Assembly (NCBI GenBank): GCA_963848035.1 | Contig: CAWKCD010000001.1 | Span: 3,286,001-3,350,000, forward strand | DNA: 64,000 bases | Reading direction: 5' to 3' | Source: JAVVHH01 sp963848035 | GTDB taxonomy: Bacteria > Pseudomonadota > Alphaproteobacteria > Acetobacterales > Acetobacteraceae | Part shown: positions 37,538 through 45,824 of the stretch, one piece after another | Position numbering within the stretch: position 1 is the first letter of the stretch | Layout of the letters: each line of letters begins with the position of its first letter | Notes under the pieces: model-generated | Told to the model about the DNA's origin: nothing | Seen by the model: the letters and a program-made list of their open reading frames with translations, nothing else | Databases searched by the model: none | Translations under genes and position numbers: made by a program

Positions 37538-38269
37538 TCAGCTGGTTCCCTGCTGCAGCGCGACCTGTTCGAGGGCGAGCGGTGCGGGTTGCGGGGCGCT
37601 GGACGAGGCGGCGTAGCCGCGGCCGTAATGGCGCTCGATGCGGCGCTGGATGAAGCCCCAGATCGTGGTCAGCGCGAGATAGAAGATCGCGGCGTCGACG
37701 AAGATCTCGAGCACCTTGAACTGGACCTGGATGAGGAGTTCGGTGCGGCGGAGCAGTTCCTCCATCGAGATGACGGAGGCGAGCGAGGAGGTCTTCATCA
37801 GGCCGTTGAAGGCGTTGCCGAGCGGCGGGACGATGATGCGCATGGCTTGCGGGAGGACGACGAGGCGCATGAGCTGGAAGCGGGACAGGCCGAGGGCGCG
37901 GGCGGCTTCGAACTGGCCGTGCGGGACGGCGGCGATGCCGGCGCGGAAGATCTCGGAGAGGTAGGCGCCCTCGTTCAGGCCAAGGCCGAGCACGGCCGAG
38001 GGGATGACGCCGAGGGTGATGCCGAGCTGCGGCAGGCCGGTGTAGATGATGATGAGCTGCACCAGCGCGGGGGTGCCGCGCATGATCCAGACGTAGAACG
38101 CGGCCGGCGCGGCGACGAGGCGGGAGGTCGACATGCGCATCATGGCGGCGAGCAGGCCGAGCACGAGGCCGACGGCCATGGCGGCGACGGAGAGGGCCAG
38201 CGAGACGCCGGCGCCCTTCAGCAGATAGGGGCTGTGGAGATAGTGGAGGAACGCGCCCCAGTCCCACAT
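37538..38269 (-). CDS. Polar amino-acid ABC transporter permease
   Basis: HisM/GlnP-type inner-membrane permease, 243 residues, five or six hydrophobic segments. The coupling-loop motif HGQFEAARALGLSRFQLMRLVVLPQAM (about residues 140-166) is complete, preceded by YVWIMRGTPALVQLIIIY and followed by MEELLRRTELL. It lies 12 bp after the binding-protein gene. Only one permease and no ATPase gene are present in the operon, so a homodimeric permease with a borrowed ATPase is implied. Confidence 0.92.
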   Translation of the reverse strand: MWDWGAFLHYLHSPYLLKGAGVSLALSVAAMAVGLVLGLLAAMMRMSTSRLVAAPAAFYVWIMRGTPALVQLIIIYTGLPQLGITLGVIPSAVLGLGLNEGAYLSEIFRAGIAAVPHGQFEAARALGLSRFQLMRLVVLPQAMRIIVPPLGNAFNGLMKTSSLASVISMEELLRRTELLIQVQFKVLEIFVDAAIFYLALTTIWGFIQRRIERHYGRGYAASSSAPQPAPLALEQVALQQGTS

Positions 38270-38281
38270 GCCGGCGCCGGG

Positions 38282-39130
38282 TCAGTGCTGCGGGGGGCAG
38301 ACGGGGGTCGGCAGCGGGCCGGTGGTGACCTTGTAGGGGCCGGGCAGCACGCAGTGGCCGTAGGGTGCGAACAGCTTGTCGAACGAGCCGTCGGCCTTCA
38401 TGTCGTTCATCACCTTGATCACGGCTTCGGCCAAAGCGGGCTCCTTGAAGGCGAGGGCTTCGGCATGCGGGTCGTAGCCGGTGAGCGCGATGCGGAAGAA
38501 GTCGAGGCCCTTGTCGCGGTAGTAGAAGGCCTGTTCGGTGCCGATGAAGGCGCCGTCGGCCTGGCCGGCGTGCAGCGCCTGCAGCACGTCGGCGTAGGTG
38601 CCGAAGGTGTGGATGTCGATGAGCGGCTTGCCCTGTTTCTCGAGCGACTCGTTGGCCTTCTTGGCGTCGGCGAGATCGACGGTGCCCAGCTCGACGGCCA
38701 GGCGCTTGCCGGAGAAGTATTCGGGTCCGTCGACCTTGTCGGAGTTCGCCTTGGCGACGACCATCGCCATGGAGGAGGCGCCGTAGGGGACCATGAGCAC
38801 CTGCTCGGCGCGTTCGGGCGTGTAGAACATGAAGCTGTCGATCAGGTCGATGCGACCCTCCTTGAGGATCGGGATCATGGTCGCGAATTGGGTGCTCTGG
38901 AATTCGAGGCGCAGGCAGAGGCGCTTGGCGATGGCGGCGCCGAGATCGGCGTCGAGGCCGACGATGTTGCCGTCGTCGTCGATGTATTGGATCGGGGCGA
39001 CGGTCGGGTTGATGGCGGCGATCAGGAGGCCTTTGCGCGCCAGAGGCGGATGGCCGAGCGTGGGGGTGCAGTCGGCCGCGAGCGCGGCGTGGCCGGCGAG
39101 CAGCAGCAGGAGCGTGAGCAAGGTCTTCAT
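38282..39130 (-). CDS. Polar amino-acid-type ABC transporter substrate-binding protein
   Basis: SBP_bac_3 protein, 282 residues, with a clean signal peptide (MKTLLTLLLLLAGHAALAADC). Ligand-pocket blocks: QYIDDDGNIVGLDADLGAAIAKRL, LKEGRIDLIDSFMFYTPERAEQV, GKRLAVELGTVDLAD and GQADGAFIGTEQAFYYRDKG. Four cysteines (near both ends) could form disulfides. GGAGACCC precedes the ATG. It is flanked by the TauD-like dioxygenase and the permease, so its ligand is probably the substrate of the operon enzymes; the ligand itself is unknown. Confidence 0.9.
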   Translation of the reverse strand: MKTLLTLLLLLAGHAALAADCTPTLGHPPLARKGLLIAAINPTVAPIQYIDDDGNIVGLDADLGAAIAKRLCLRLEFQSTQFATMIPILKEGRIDLIDSFMFYTPERAEQVLMVPYGASSMAMVVAKANSDKVDGPEYFSGKRLAVELGTVDLADAKKANESLEKQGKPLIDIHTFGTYADVLQALHAGQADGAFIGTEQAFYYRDKGLDFFRIALTGYDPHAEALAFKEPALAEAVIKVMNDMKADGSFDKLFAPYGHCVLPGPYKVTTGPLPTPVCPPQH

Positions 39131-39143
39131 ACGGGTCTCCCGT

Positions 39144-40169
39144 TCAATGGGCTGGTTCGTGCTGCAGGGCGACTTCGACGATCTGGTTCCGACCGTAGCC
39201 GTTATGGGCGGGGAAGTTGTCGGCCATCGGCCGGCGGTCGCGGAAGGTGAGCCAGAGGCGGATCATGTGCCGGCGGCGCTCGGGTTCGGGGAAATCCTCG
39301 AAGCCGGTGCGGGAGTGCAGGACGGTGTAGTTGTTGCAGAGTTGGATGTCGCCGAGCTGGAGGTCCATGTCGAGATGGATCTCGGGGTCGTGGGCGAGTT
39401 CGTCGACGAGGTCGAGCGCGTCGCGTTCGAGGGCGGTCGGTTCGGTGCCGGTCTTGGCGAAGGCGGCGTTGATCTGGTTGCGGATCAGGCGGCTGGAGAC
39501 GAGGCCGTCCTTGACGCCGAAGACGGGGATGCGGTGGGGCGTGACCGGGCTGTCGGTGAGGGCGGCTTCGCGGCGGATGTAGTGGAAGCCCTCGTAGAGC
39601 GGCGGCAGCAGGTCGGGGCGGCGGCGCAGGATCTCGTTGTGGATCGTGGTCGAGCTGACGACGCTGCTGAGGCCGCCGGATTTGGCGCGGCGCAGGCAGA
39701 GCAGGCCGACGAGGTCGCAGCCGTCGCTGTGGAAGGGAAGGTGCGCGTTGGTCTCGTAGCCGCGGACGTCGATGGCGCCGTAGGTGCGGCCGTGGTCGTA
39801 GACATGGCCGAGCAGGTCGCCCTTCGGGTTCTGGGTGACGGCGAGGCCGAGATGGGCGCCGAGGCCCCAGAAGATCAGGCCGACCTCGTCGTCGGTGTAG
39901 CGCGTGACGGGGAGGCCGCGGAGCACGACGAAGCCGCGGCCGGTGCGGATCTCCTCGAGCCAGGCGGCGAGCTTCTGCCCGAAATGGGGCAGGCGGAAGT
40001 TGCCGCGGCCGACCTGGGCCAGGTCGAGCCCGGCGGCGGTGACGTCGCGCAGGGCGCGGTCGATCTCTTCCAGATCGTCGGGGGTGAGTTGGATCAGCCA
40101 GGATTGGTCGCGCTGGAGGTCGCGGCCATACCAGGCGGAGGGATGGTCGACGATGGCATCGTGGATCAT
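39144..40169 (-). CDS. TauD/TfdA-family dioxygenase
   Basis: Fe(II)/2-oxoglutarate-type dioxygenase-fold protein, 341 residues. The facial triad is readable: HSD with His147 and Asp149 in HLPFHSDGCDLVG, and His285 in YTVLHSRTGFED, with arginines a little downstream (RRRHMIRLWL) for 2-oxoglutarate. N-terminal FVVLRGLPVTRY fits the TfdA group. Many relatives hydroxylate taurine-, carnitine- or aryloxy-acid-like small molecules; substrate unknown here. Lies 13 bp after the hydratase-like gene and 13 bp before the binding protein, so it is co-transcribed with uptake genes. Confidence 0.88.
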   Translation of the reverse strand: MIHDAIVDHPSAWYGRDLQRDQSWLIQLTPDDLEEIDRALRDVTAAGLDLAQVGRGNFRLPHFGQKLAAWLEEIRTGRGFVVLRGLPVTRYTDDEVGLIFWGLGAHLGLAVTQNPKGDLLGHVYDHGRTYGAIDVRGYETNAHLPFHSDGCDLVGLLCLRRAKSGGLSSVVSSTTIHNEILRRRPDLLPPLYEGFHYIRREAALTDSPVTPHRIPVFGVKDGLVSSRLIRNQINAAFAKTGTEPTALERDALDLVDELAHDPEIHLDMDLQLGDIQLCNNYTVLHSRTGFEDFPEPERRRHMIRLWLTFRDRRPMADNFPAHNGYGRNQIVEVALQHEPAH

Positions 40170-40182
40170 GCGCAGGCTCCGG

Positions 40183-40965
40183 TCAGATGTCCTCGAACGA
40201 TGGCGGGCGTTTGGCGAGCATGGCTTCCATCCCTTCGGCGGCGTCGGGGTGGGCGAAGATCTCGGCGGAGAGCGTCTCCTCGTAGGCGGCCATCTCGTCC
40301 CAGCCGTGACGCAAGCCGAACTGAACGGCCCGTCTCGTTGCGCGGATGGCGTTGGGGGAGGCGGTCGCGATGCGGGCGGCGGCTTGCCGGGCGCTGTCCA
40401 TCAGTTCGGCGCGGGGGACGACCTTGGTGACGAGGCCGAGTTCGTAGGCGCGCTGGGCGGAGAAATCCTCGCCGAGGAGCAGGATGTCGAGCGCGCGCTG
40501 GCGGCCGACCAGGCGCGGAAGGCGGAGCAGACCCATGCCCCAGCTGGGGATCACCCCGAGATAGGCGTCGCCGGCGCGGAACTTGGCGTTGTCGGCGGCG
40601 ATGCGGATGTCGGCGCTCCAGCCCAGCGCGGTGCCGCCGCCGATGCACCAGCCGTGGATGGCGGCGACGATCGGCTTGGGGAATGACTCGATGCGGTCGA
40701 GCGTGCGCCGGCCGAGGGTGCGGAAGGCGCGGCTGGCGTCCGGGTCGCGCATGTCCTTCTCCTCGCGCAGGTCGGCGCCGGCGCAGAAGGCGCGCTCGCC
40801 GGCGCCGGTGAGGATGACGCAGCGGATCGAACGGTCGGCCTCGATCGTGTCGAGGGCGGCGTGAAGCGCGTGCAGGAGGCGGGTGGAGACCGCGTTGACG
40901 GGCGGGTTGTCGAGCCAGATGGTTGCGACCGCATCGTGACGCTCGGTACGGATCAGCTCCGCCAT
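40183..40965 (-). CDS. Enoyl-CoA hydratase/isomerase-family protein (atypical active site)
   Basis: Crotonase-fold CoA enzyme, 260 residues, first gene of the six-gene operon. The oxyanion-hole blocks are intact (RAFCAGADLREE, and GWCIGGGTALGWSADIRI). The two catalytic glutamates of rat enoyl-CoA hydratase (GGGCE and QPE) are replaced: GGGTA has Ala and FRAGDAYLG has Asp. Simple hydratase activity is therefore doubtful; an isomerase, lyase, hydrolase or dehalogenase activity is possible. The C-terminal AEGMEAMLAKRPPSFED is normal. Confidence 0.88.
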   Translation of the reverse strand: MAELIRTERHDAVATIWLDNPPVNAVSTRLLHALHAALDTIEADRSIRCVILTGAGERAFCAGADLREEKDMRDPDASRAFRTLGRRTLDRIESFPKPIVAAIHGWCIGGGTALGWSADIRIAADNAKFRAGDAYLGVIPSWGMGLLRLPRLVGRQRALDILLLGEDFSAQRAYELGLVTKVVPRAELMDSARQAAARIATASPNAIRATRRAVQFGLRHGWDEMAAYEETLSAEIFAHPDAAEGMEAMLAKRPPSFEDI

Positions 40966-41015
40966 GTGTCTCCGCTCGGTATGGACGGCAACGATCTGAT
41001 CAGCATACTGACGAC

Positions 41016-42029
41016 ATGTCCACAGAATTGGTCCATCTGACGGCGTCGCTGTCGAGCGCGGGGTTCGATCCTGCGGGGCGCCGGACGGGCAACCTTGCGG
41101 CGTTATCGATCGGGCGGCGATACCAGGCGATGGCGCGGGCGGCGGAGCGCGCCGGGCTGGACGCGGTGTGGCTCGGGCAGGACGAGGCGCTGCCGATCGA
41201 TGCGCTGCCGCTGCTGGGATCGCTGATCGCGGTGACGGAGCGGATCGGGCTGGGCGGGCGGTGGCGGATCGAGCATGCCGAACCGTTCCATGTGGCGCGG
41301 GTGTTCGCGACGCTGGATCATCTCGCGAGCGGACGGACGGCGTTGCTGGTGGGGTTGCCGGGGGAGGGGCCTGGCGCGGCGCAGTTCGGGCACGTGACGC
41401 CGCTGGCGGCGGACGAGGCGTTGGACCGGGCGGGCGAGCTGCTCGAGGTGGCGCGGCAGCTCTGGGACAGTTGGGAGGATGAGGGGTTGCTGCTCGACGT
41501 CGGCAGCGGGCGGTTCGCCGATCCCGAGCGGGTGCATCCGATCGAGCACAAGGGCCGGCATTTCAGCGTCCGGGGACCGCTGAACGTGCCGCGGCCGCCG
41601 CAGGGCAATCCGGTGATGGCGTTCGAGGTCGGGGAGGATGCGAGGGCGGAGGATCTGGCGATGCGGGAGGCCGACGTGCTGCTGCTGTCGGCGTCGAGCA
41701 AGGAAGCGGCGGGGCGGGTGCGCGGGCTGGCGCAGGCGTCGCAGCGGGTGTTGGTCAATCTGATGCCGATCCTGGATGGCGGCAGCGGGGATGGGTTGGG
41801 GAGTGGGGTGATGCGGTTCGTCGGCACGGCCGCGGGGCTGCGCGAGCTGTGCGCGGAGTGGGTCGGCGCGGGGGTTTGCGACGGGTTCAACCTGATGCCG
41901 GCGGTGTTGCCGGACGATCTCGAGGGGGTCCTGGCGGCGGTTGCGCCGTTGGCGCGGGCGGTTCCGGCGGGGGCGACGCTGCGGGAGCGGTTGGGATTGG
42001 CGCGGCCGCGTAGCCGGTTCTCGCGATGA
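41016..42029 (+). CDS. LLM-class flavin-dependent oxidoreductase, short form
   Basis: Luciferase-like monooxygenase-fold protein of 337 residues, about 90 shorter than its neighbours. Family parts present: RRYQAMARAAERAGLDAVWLGQDEALP, ATLDHLASGRTALLVG, ARQLWDSWEDEGLLLDVGSGRF, HFSVRGPLNVPRPPQGNPVMAFEVG and the C-terminal GVCDGFNLMPAVLPDDLEG. The phosphate-binding AGGS segment is replaced by FEVGEDAR, so FMN binding may differ. ATG 41016 was chosen because the frame upstream is antisense to the hydratase gene. Divergent from that operon; its stop overlaps the next ATG (ATGA), giving a two-gene LLM operon, perhaps a non-identical pair. Confidence 0.85.
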   Translation: MSTELVHLTASLSSAGFDPAGRRTGNLAALSIGRRYQAMARAAERAGLDAVWLGQDEALPIDALPLLGSLIAVTERIGLGGRWRIEHAEPFHVARVFATLDHLASGRTALLVGLPGEGPGAAQFGHVTPLAADEALDRAGELLEVARQLWDSWEDEGLLLDVGSGRFADPERVHPIEHKGRHFSVRGPLNVPRPPQGNPVMAFEVGEDARAEDLAMREADVLLLSASSKEAAGRVRGLAQASQRVLVNLMPILDGGSGDGLGSGVMRFVGTAAGLRELCAEWVGAGVCDGFNLMPAVLPDDLEGVLAAVAPLARAVPAGATLRERLGLARPRSRFSR

Positions 42030-43303
42030 GGCAGCTGCATCTCGGGCTGTTCATCTATCCGGGCGGGCATCACATCGCGGGGTGGCGGCATAAGACGGTC
42101 GATGCGGGCAGCATCGCGCAGGCGTCGTTCTATGCGGAGGCGGCGCGGGCGGCGGAGCGGGGCAAGTTCGACCTGTTCTTCGTGGGCGACATGTTGGCGG
42201 CGCGGGAGAAGGACGGGCGGGTGATCGCCGAAGGCGGGCTGAACAACATCGATTCGATCTCGATCACGTCGGCGATCTCGTCGGTGACGGAACGTCTGGG
42301 GTTGGTGGCGACGTTGTCGACGACGTACAACGAGCCGTTCAGCATCGCCGAACGGTTCGCGAGCCTGGACCATCTGAGCGGCGGCCGGGCTGGGTGGAAC
42401 ATCATCACGACGCAGAACGACGATGCGGCGTATAATTTCAGCCGCGACCGGCACATGGAGAAGAGCCGGCGGTACGAGCGGGCGCAGGAGTTCGTCGATG
42501 TCTGCACCGCGCTGTGGGACAGTTGGGACGATGGCGGGGTGGCGCATCGGATCGACCATGCGGGGGAGGCATTCCGGGTGGCGGGTCCGGGCCGGCTGCC
42601 GCGGCCGCCGCAGGGCTGGCCGGTGCTGGTGCAGGCCGGGGGGTCACCGGCGGGGATGGCATTCGCGGCGCGCGTGGCGGAGGTGATCTTCGCGGCGCAG
42701 GGCAGCCGGGAGAACGGGATCCTGTTCCGCAAGGCGATCCACGAGAAGATGGCGGCGGGCGGACGGCGGCCTGAGACGCTGAAGATCCTGCCGGGGCTGT
42801 CGCCGATCCTGGGCAGCACGGAGGCGGAGGCGCGGCGCAAGGAGCAGGAACTCGAGGCGCTGGTGGTGCCGGCGGTGGCGATCTGGATCCTGAGCGATCA
42901 GTTGAAGTTCCGGCTGTACGATCACGACCCGGCGGAGCCGTTGCCGGTGGCGGCGATCCGGGCGTCGGGGAGCAATTTCACGCCGCGGGTGGCGAGCATG
43001 CTGGATCGGGCGGAGGCGCAGGGGATCAGCATCCGCGACTGCGCGGCCGAGGTGGCGCGCAGCCGGTCGCACGGGTCGTTCGTGGGGACGCCGGAGCAGC
43101 TCGCCGATCACATGCAGCGTTGGTTCGAGGACGGCGCGTGCGACGGGTTCAACATCATGCCGGCGTATTTCCCGGCGGAGCTGGATCTGTTCGTCGACGA
43201 AGCGGTGCCGGTGCTGCAACGACGCGGGCTGTTCCGGCGGGAGTACCAGTCGAGCACGCTGCGCGGGCATCTCGGCCTGGCAGTGCCGGCGCGACGGGGA
43301 TAG
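42026..43303 (+). CDS. LLM-class FMN-dependent monooxygenase (NtaA/SnaA/DszA-like)
   Basis: Intact 425-residue flavin monooxygenase of the NtaA/SnaA/DszA group. Typical blocks: LGLFIYPGGHHIAGWRHK at the start, FDLFFVGDMLAAREKDG, LSGGRAGWNIITTQNDDAAYNF, GWPVLVQAGGSPAGMAFAARV, and the C-terminal VGTPEQLADHMQRWFEDGACDGFNIMPAYFP. Requires reduced FMN from a separate reductase, none of which is seen in the window. Translationally coupled to the short LLM gene and divergent from the TauD/amidohydrolase operon, so it probably acts in the same pathway. Confidence 0.93.
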   Translation: MRQLHLGLFIYPGGHHIAGWRHKTVDAGSIAQASFYAEAARAAERGKFDLFFVGDMLAAREKDGRVIAEGGLNNIDSISITSAISSVTERLGLVATLSTTYNEPFSIAERFASLDHLSGGRAGWNIITTQNDDAAYNFSRDRHMEKSRRYERAQEFVDVCTALWDSWDDGGVAHRIDHAGEAFRVAGPGRLPRPPQGWPVLVQAGGSPAGMAFAARVAEVIFAAQGSRENGILFRKAIHEKMAAGGRRPETLKILPGLSPILGSTEAEARRKEQELEALVVPAVAIWILSDQLKFRLYDHDPAEPLPVAAIRASGSNFTPRVASMLDRAEAQGISIRDCAAEVARSRSHGSFVGTPEQLADHMQRWFEDGACDGFNIMPAYFPAELDLFVDEAVPVLQRRGLFRREYQSSTLRGHLGLAVPARRG

Positions 43304-43340
43304 CGGGAGGCAGCCGTGTCGGCGTGATCGCGGCGGCGGG

Positions 43341-44062
43341 TCAGCCGTCGGGGATGCGGTGCCGCTTGGCGAGGAGGGCGGTGAGGGGGTGGGTGGTGAA
43401 CCCGGCCGCTTCGTCGGGGTTTCGTCGGCTTCGGGTTCGGTGTCTTCGGTCTCGATGTCTTCGGGCTCGATGTCTTCTGGCTCGATGTCTTCGGGCTCGT
43501 CGACTTCGTCGGGATCGGGGGTGACGGGCGGGGCGGCGAGGCCGTTCAGGCGGCGGACCTGGTCGGGCGTGCGGCGGGGGACGGGGGCGCGGTAGCGGCT
43601 GTCGACCAGGCCGAGGTCGTGGCGGATGGTCTCGATGATCTCGGGGACGGAGCCGTGGAGGATCGCGAGGTCGAGCGCCGGGTCTTCGAGGTGTTCGCGG
43701 AGTTCGTTGCGGAGGGAGTTGATGCGTTCGTCGGCGCCGGCGCCGTGGACGATGTCGTTGTCGAGCTCACGGACGATGCGGCGGCGGGCGAGGGTGATCT
43801 TGGCGCCGGTCTTGTCCTCCTGGGCGGAGGGCGCGGGCGGCTTGGCGGGCTGGACCGGGTTTTCGGCGAGGTGGCGCGCGAGGAGGATGGTGCGGCGGAT
43901 GGCGCGGGCGAGGCGCTCGAAGGGTTCGGCCTTGTCGGCGGCGGGGGTGTCCTGGGCGGCGAGGTCGGCGGAGATCTGGAGGCCGTCGCGGATCAGCGCG
44001 TCGATCGCGGCCTGGTAGCGGCCAGCGTCGGCGTCGATCGGGGTGGGGTCGGCGGCGGACAT
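43341..44062 (-). CDS. Uncharacterised protein with acidic repeat, one frameshift
   Basis: I do not recognise a family. About 240 residues: an N-terminal helical region (YQAAIDALIRDGLQISADLA, then ERLARAIRRTILLARHLAEN), a basic helix ITLARRRIVRELDNDIVHG, a segment DLAILHGSVPEIIETIRHDLGL, then an acidic tail made of EPEDI repeats. The frame as given runs on into antisense of the LLM gene; near 43418 a missing C in a C-run would lead to DEAAGFTTHPLTALLAKRHR and a stop at 43341, which looks genuine. It is divergent from the kinase gene. Confidence 0.6.
43451..43495. repeat. Three 15-bp tandem repeats coding for EPEDI
   Basis: CTCGATGTCTTCGGG, CTCGATGTCTTCTGG and CTCGATGTCTTCGGG follow each other on the plus strand, with degenerate units on both sides; on the minus strand they encode repeated Glu-Pro-Glu-Asp-Ile. 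In-frame units can change in number without breaking the gene. Confidence 0.85.
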
Positions 44063-44135
44063 GGGACAATGAGGAATTTAGTCCTTGACGATGTCAAGGC
44101 GTTTCGTGCCGCGAGCGAGTGCGGTAGGTTTGCCG

Positions 44136-45683
44136 ATGGTCTCCCGCCCCAACGACGACGGTCCGCAAGCGGGCGCGCAGGACGAGGTCATCGCGTTCCT
44201 GTCCGGCGCCGGCACGCTCGGCGCCGGGTCGCCGGAGATCGTCGAGACGCATGGTTCGATGGTGTTTCTGGCCGGCGCGCGGGCCTACAAGCTGAAGCGG
44301 TCGGTGCGTTACTCGTATCTGGACTATTCGACGCCGGAACGGCGTCGGGCGGCTTGCGAGGCGGAGCTGCGGATCAATGGCGGTTTCGCGCCGGCGTTGT
44401 ATGTGGCGGTCGAGCCGGTCGTGCGGCGGGGCGATGGCGGCTTGGGGTTGGGGGGGCCGGGGGAGGCGGTCGACTGGTTGGTGGTGATGAACCGGTTCGA
44501 CCCGGCGGCGCAGCTCGACCGCATGGCCGAACGGGGCGCGCTGAGCCCGGAGCTGATGCTGGCGCTGGCGGACGAGATCGCCGGGCAGCATGGGCGCGCG
44601 GAGCGAAGCGTCGAGTACGGCGGCAGCGCGGGGCTTGACGGAGCGTTGTCGTCGACGATCGCGAACCTGCGGCTGGAGGCTGGTGCGGCGCTGCCGGCGG
44701 CGTCGGTCGAGGCTTGGGCGACGCGGGCGGAGGGCGCGGCGCGGGCGCTTGCGGCGTTGCTGGAGCGCCGACGGTTGGGGGGCAAGGTGCGCGCCTGTCA
44801 TGGCGATCTGCATCTGCGCAACATCTGCGTGCTCGAGGGACGTCCGACGCTGTTCGACGCGATCGAGTTCGATCCGGGATTGTCGTCGATCGACGTGCTG
44901 TACGACCTGGCGTTCCTGCTGATGGATCTGCATGCGCGCAAGCTGGATGGGTTGGGCAACCTGGTGCTGAACCGCTATCTGGACCAGAGCGACGAGGTGG
45001 ACGGGCTGGCGGCGCTGCCGCTGTTCCTCTCGCTGCGGGCGGCGATCCGGGCGCTGGTCAGCGCCACTTCCAGCCGGGTCGCGTCCGTGGCCGGGTCGGG
45101 GGCGGCGGAGGAGGCTGGAAGCTATCTCGCGCTCGCGCTCGAACTGCTGGAGCCGGTCGAGCCGTGCGTGGTCGCGATCGGGGGGCTGAGCGGGACGGGC
45201 AAGTCGACGCTCGCGTATCGGTTGGCGCCGCAACTCGGGCGCTGTCCGGGCGCGCGGGTGCTTCGGTCGGACGTGCTGCGCAAGCGGCTCGCCGGGGTTG
45301 CGGCGACGGCGAGATTGCCGGTGAGCAGCTACACGGCGGAGGCGCGCCGGGGGGTGTACCAGGCGATGCTGCTCGAGGCGGGGCGGTGCCTGGACGCTGG
45401 TCAGGCGGTCATTTGCGATGCGGTGTTCGATGAGCCGGGAATGCAGGTTTCGATGGCGGCGCTGGCCCGGGCGCGGGGCATGCGGTTCCGCGGGATCTGG
45501 CTGACCGCGCCGCTGGGGGTGCTGCGGCGCCGGGTCTCGGAGCGGCGGCAGGACGCGTCGGACGCGACGGTGGCGATCGTCGAGGCGCAGGCGGAGCGGG
45601 GGCTCGCGGCGCCGCCGGGATGGCGAGAGATCGATGCGAGCGGGGGGATCGAGGGGATTTTGCGCGCCGTCGATTTGGGTTGA
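44136..45683 (+). CDS. Bifunctional aminoglycoside-phosphotransferase-like / P-loop kinase protein
   Basis: 515-residue two-domain cytosolic protein known from many proteobacteria (COG2187 plus COG0645). Residues 1-320 form an APH-like kinase fold: the ATP lysine in RAYKLKRSVRYSYLDYST, the catalytic loop CHGDLHLRNICVLEG (His222) and the metal Asp/Glu segment LFDAIEFDP. Residues about 345-515 form an AAA_33-type P-loop domain, GGLSGTGKST at 349-358, with VICDAVFDEPG and an arginine-rich lid. Substrate unknown; not evidence of antibiotic resistance. Start: ATG 44136 is the first Met after the antisense overlap; the ribosome-binding site is weak. Confidence 0.85.
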   Translation: MVSRPNDDGPQAGAQDEVIAFLSGAGTLGAGSPEIVETHGSMVFLAGARAYKLKRSVRYSYLDYSTPERRRAACEAELRINGGFAPALYVAVEPVVRRGDGGLGLGGPGEAVDWLVVMNRFDPAAQLDRMAERGALSPELMLALADEIAGQHGRAERSVEYGGSAGLDGALSSTIANLRLEAGAALPAASVEAWATRAEGAARALAALLERRRLGGKVRACHGDLHLRNICVLEGRPTLFDAIEFDPGLSSIDVLYDLAFLLMDLHARKLDGLGNLVLNRYLDQSDEVDGLAALPLFLSLRAAIRALVSATSSRVASVAGSGAAEEAGSYLALALELLEPVEPCVVAIGGLSGTGKSTLAYRLAPQLGRCPGARVLRSDVLRKRLAGVAATARLPVSSYTAEARRGVYQAMLLEAGRCLDAGQAVICDAVFDEPGMQVSMAALARARGMRFRGIWLTAPLGVLRRRVSERRQDASDATVAIVEAQAERGLAAPPGWREIDASGGIEGILRAVDLG

Positions 45684-45693
45684 CGCAGATCAA
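45680..45693. promoter_or_regulatory. FNR/FixK-like box TTGA-N6-TCAA
   Basis: TTGACGCAGATCAA matches the FNR/FixK core TTGA-N6-TCAA exactly. It overlaps the stop codon of the kinase gene and lies about 132 bp upstream of the small gene at 45825, which is followed by a cytochrome c gene. Confidence 0.5.
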
Positions 45694-45721
45694 GGGCGGC
45701 TGCCGGCCGGGCGTTTAGACC

Positions 45722-45791
45722 TAGCAGACTGCTGAAATGTCCTCGTTGACGGCGACTTGGCTCACCACCGAGGTTTTTCGGCAGACTGCTC
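45722..45791. mobile_element. Possible 70-bp MITE or insertion-sequence remnant
   Basis: AGCAGACTGCTGAAATG at the left and GGTTTTTCGGCAGACTGCT at the right are imperfect inverted repeats (12 of 15 bases match when one is reversed), and both ends also share GCAGACTGCT. Ends of the type AGCAGTCTGC-CGAAAAA are common in insertion sequences. No coding capacity inside. It could also be an ordinary hairpin terminator of the kinase gene. Confidence 0.35.
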
Positions 45792-45824
45792 AATCGTTCT
45801 GACCGTATCCGGAGGAGAAGGCTG

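Noticed and set aside
44136..45683. Antibiotic-resistance kinase
   Set aside because: The APH-like fold is fused to a P-loop domain in a widespread housekeeping-type arrangement; similarity to phosphotransferases alone does not indicate resistance.
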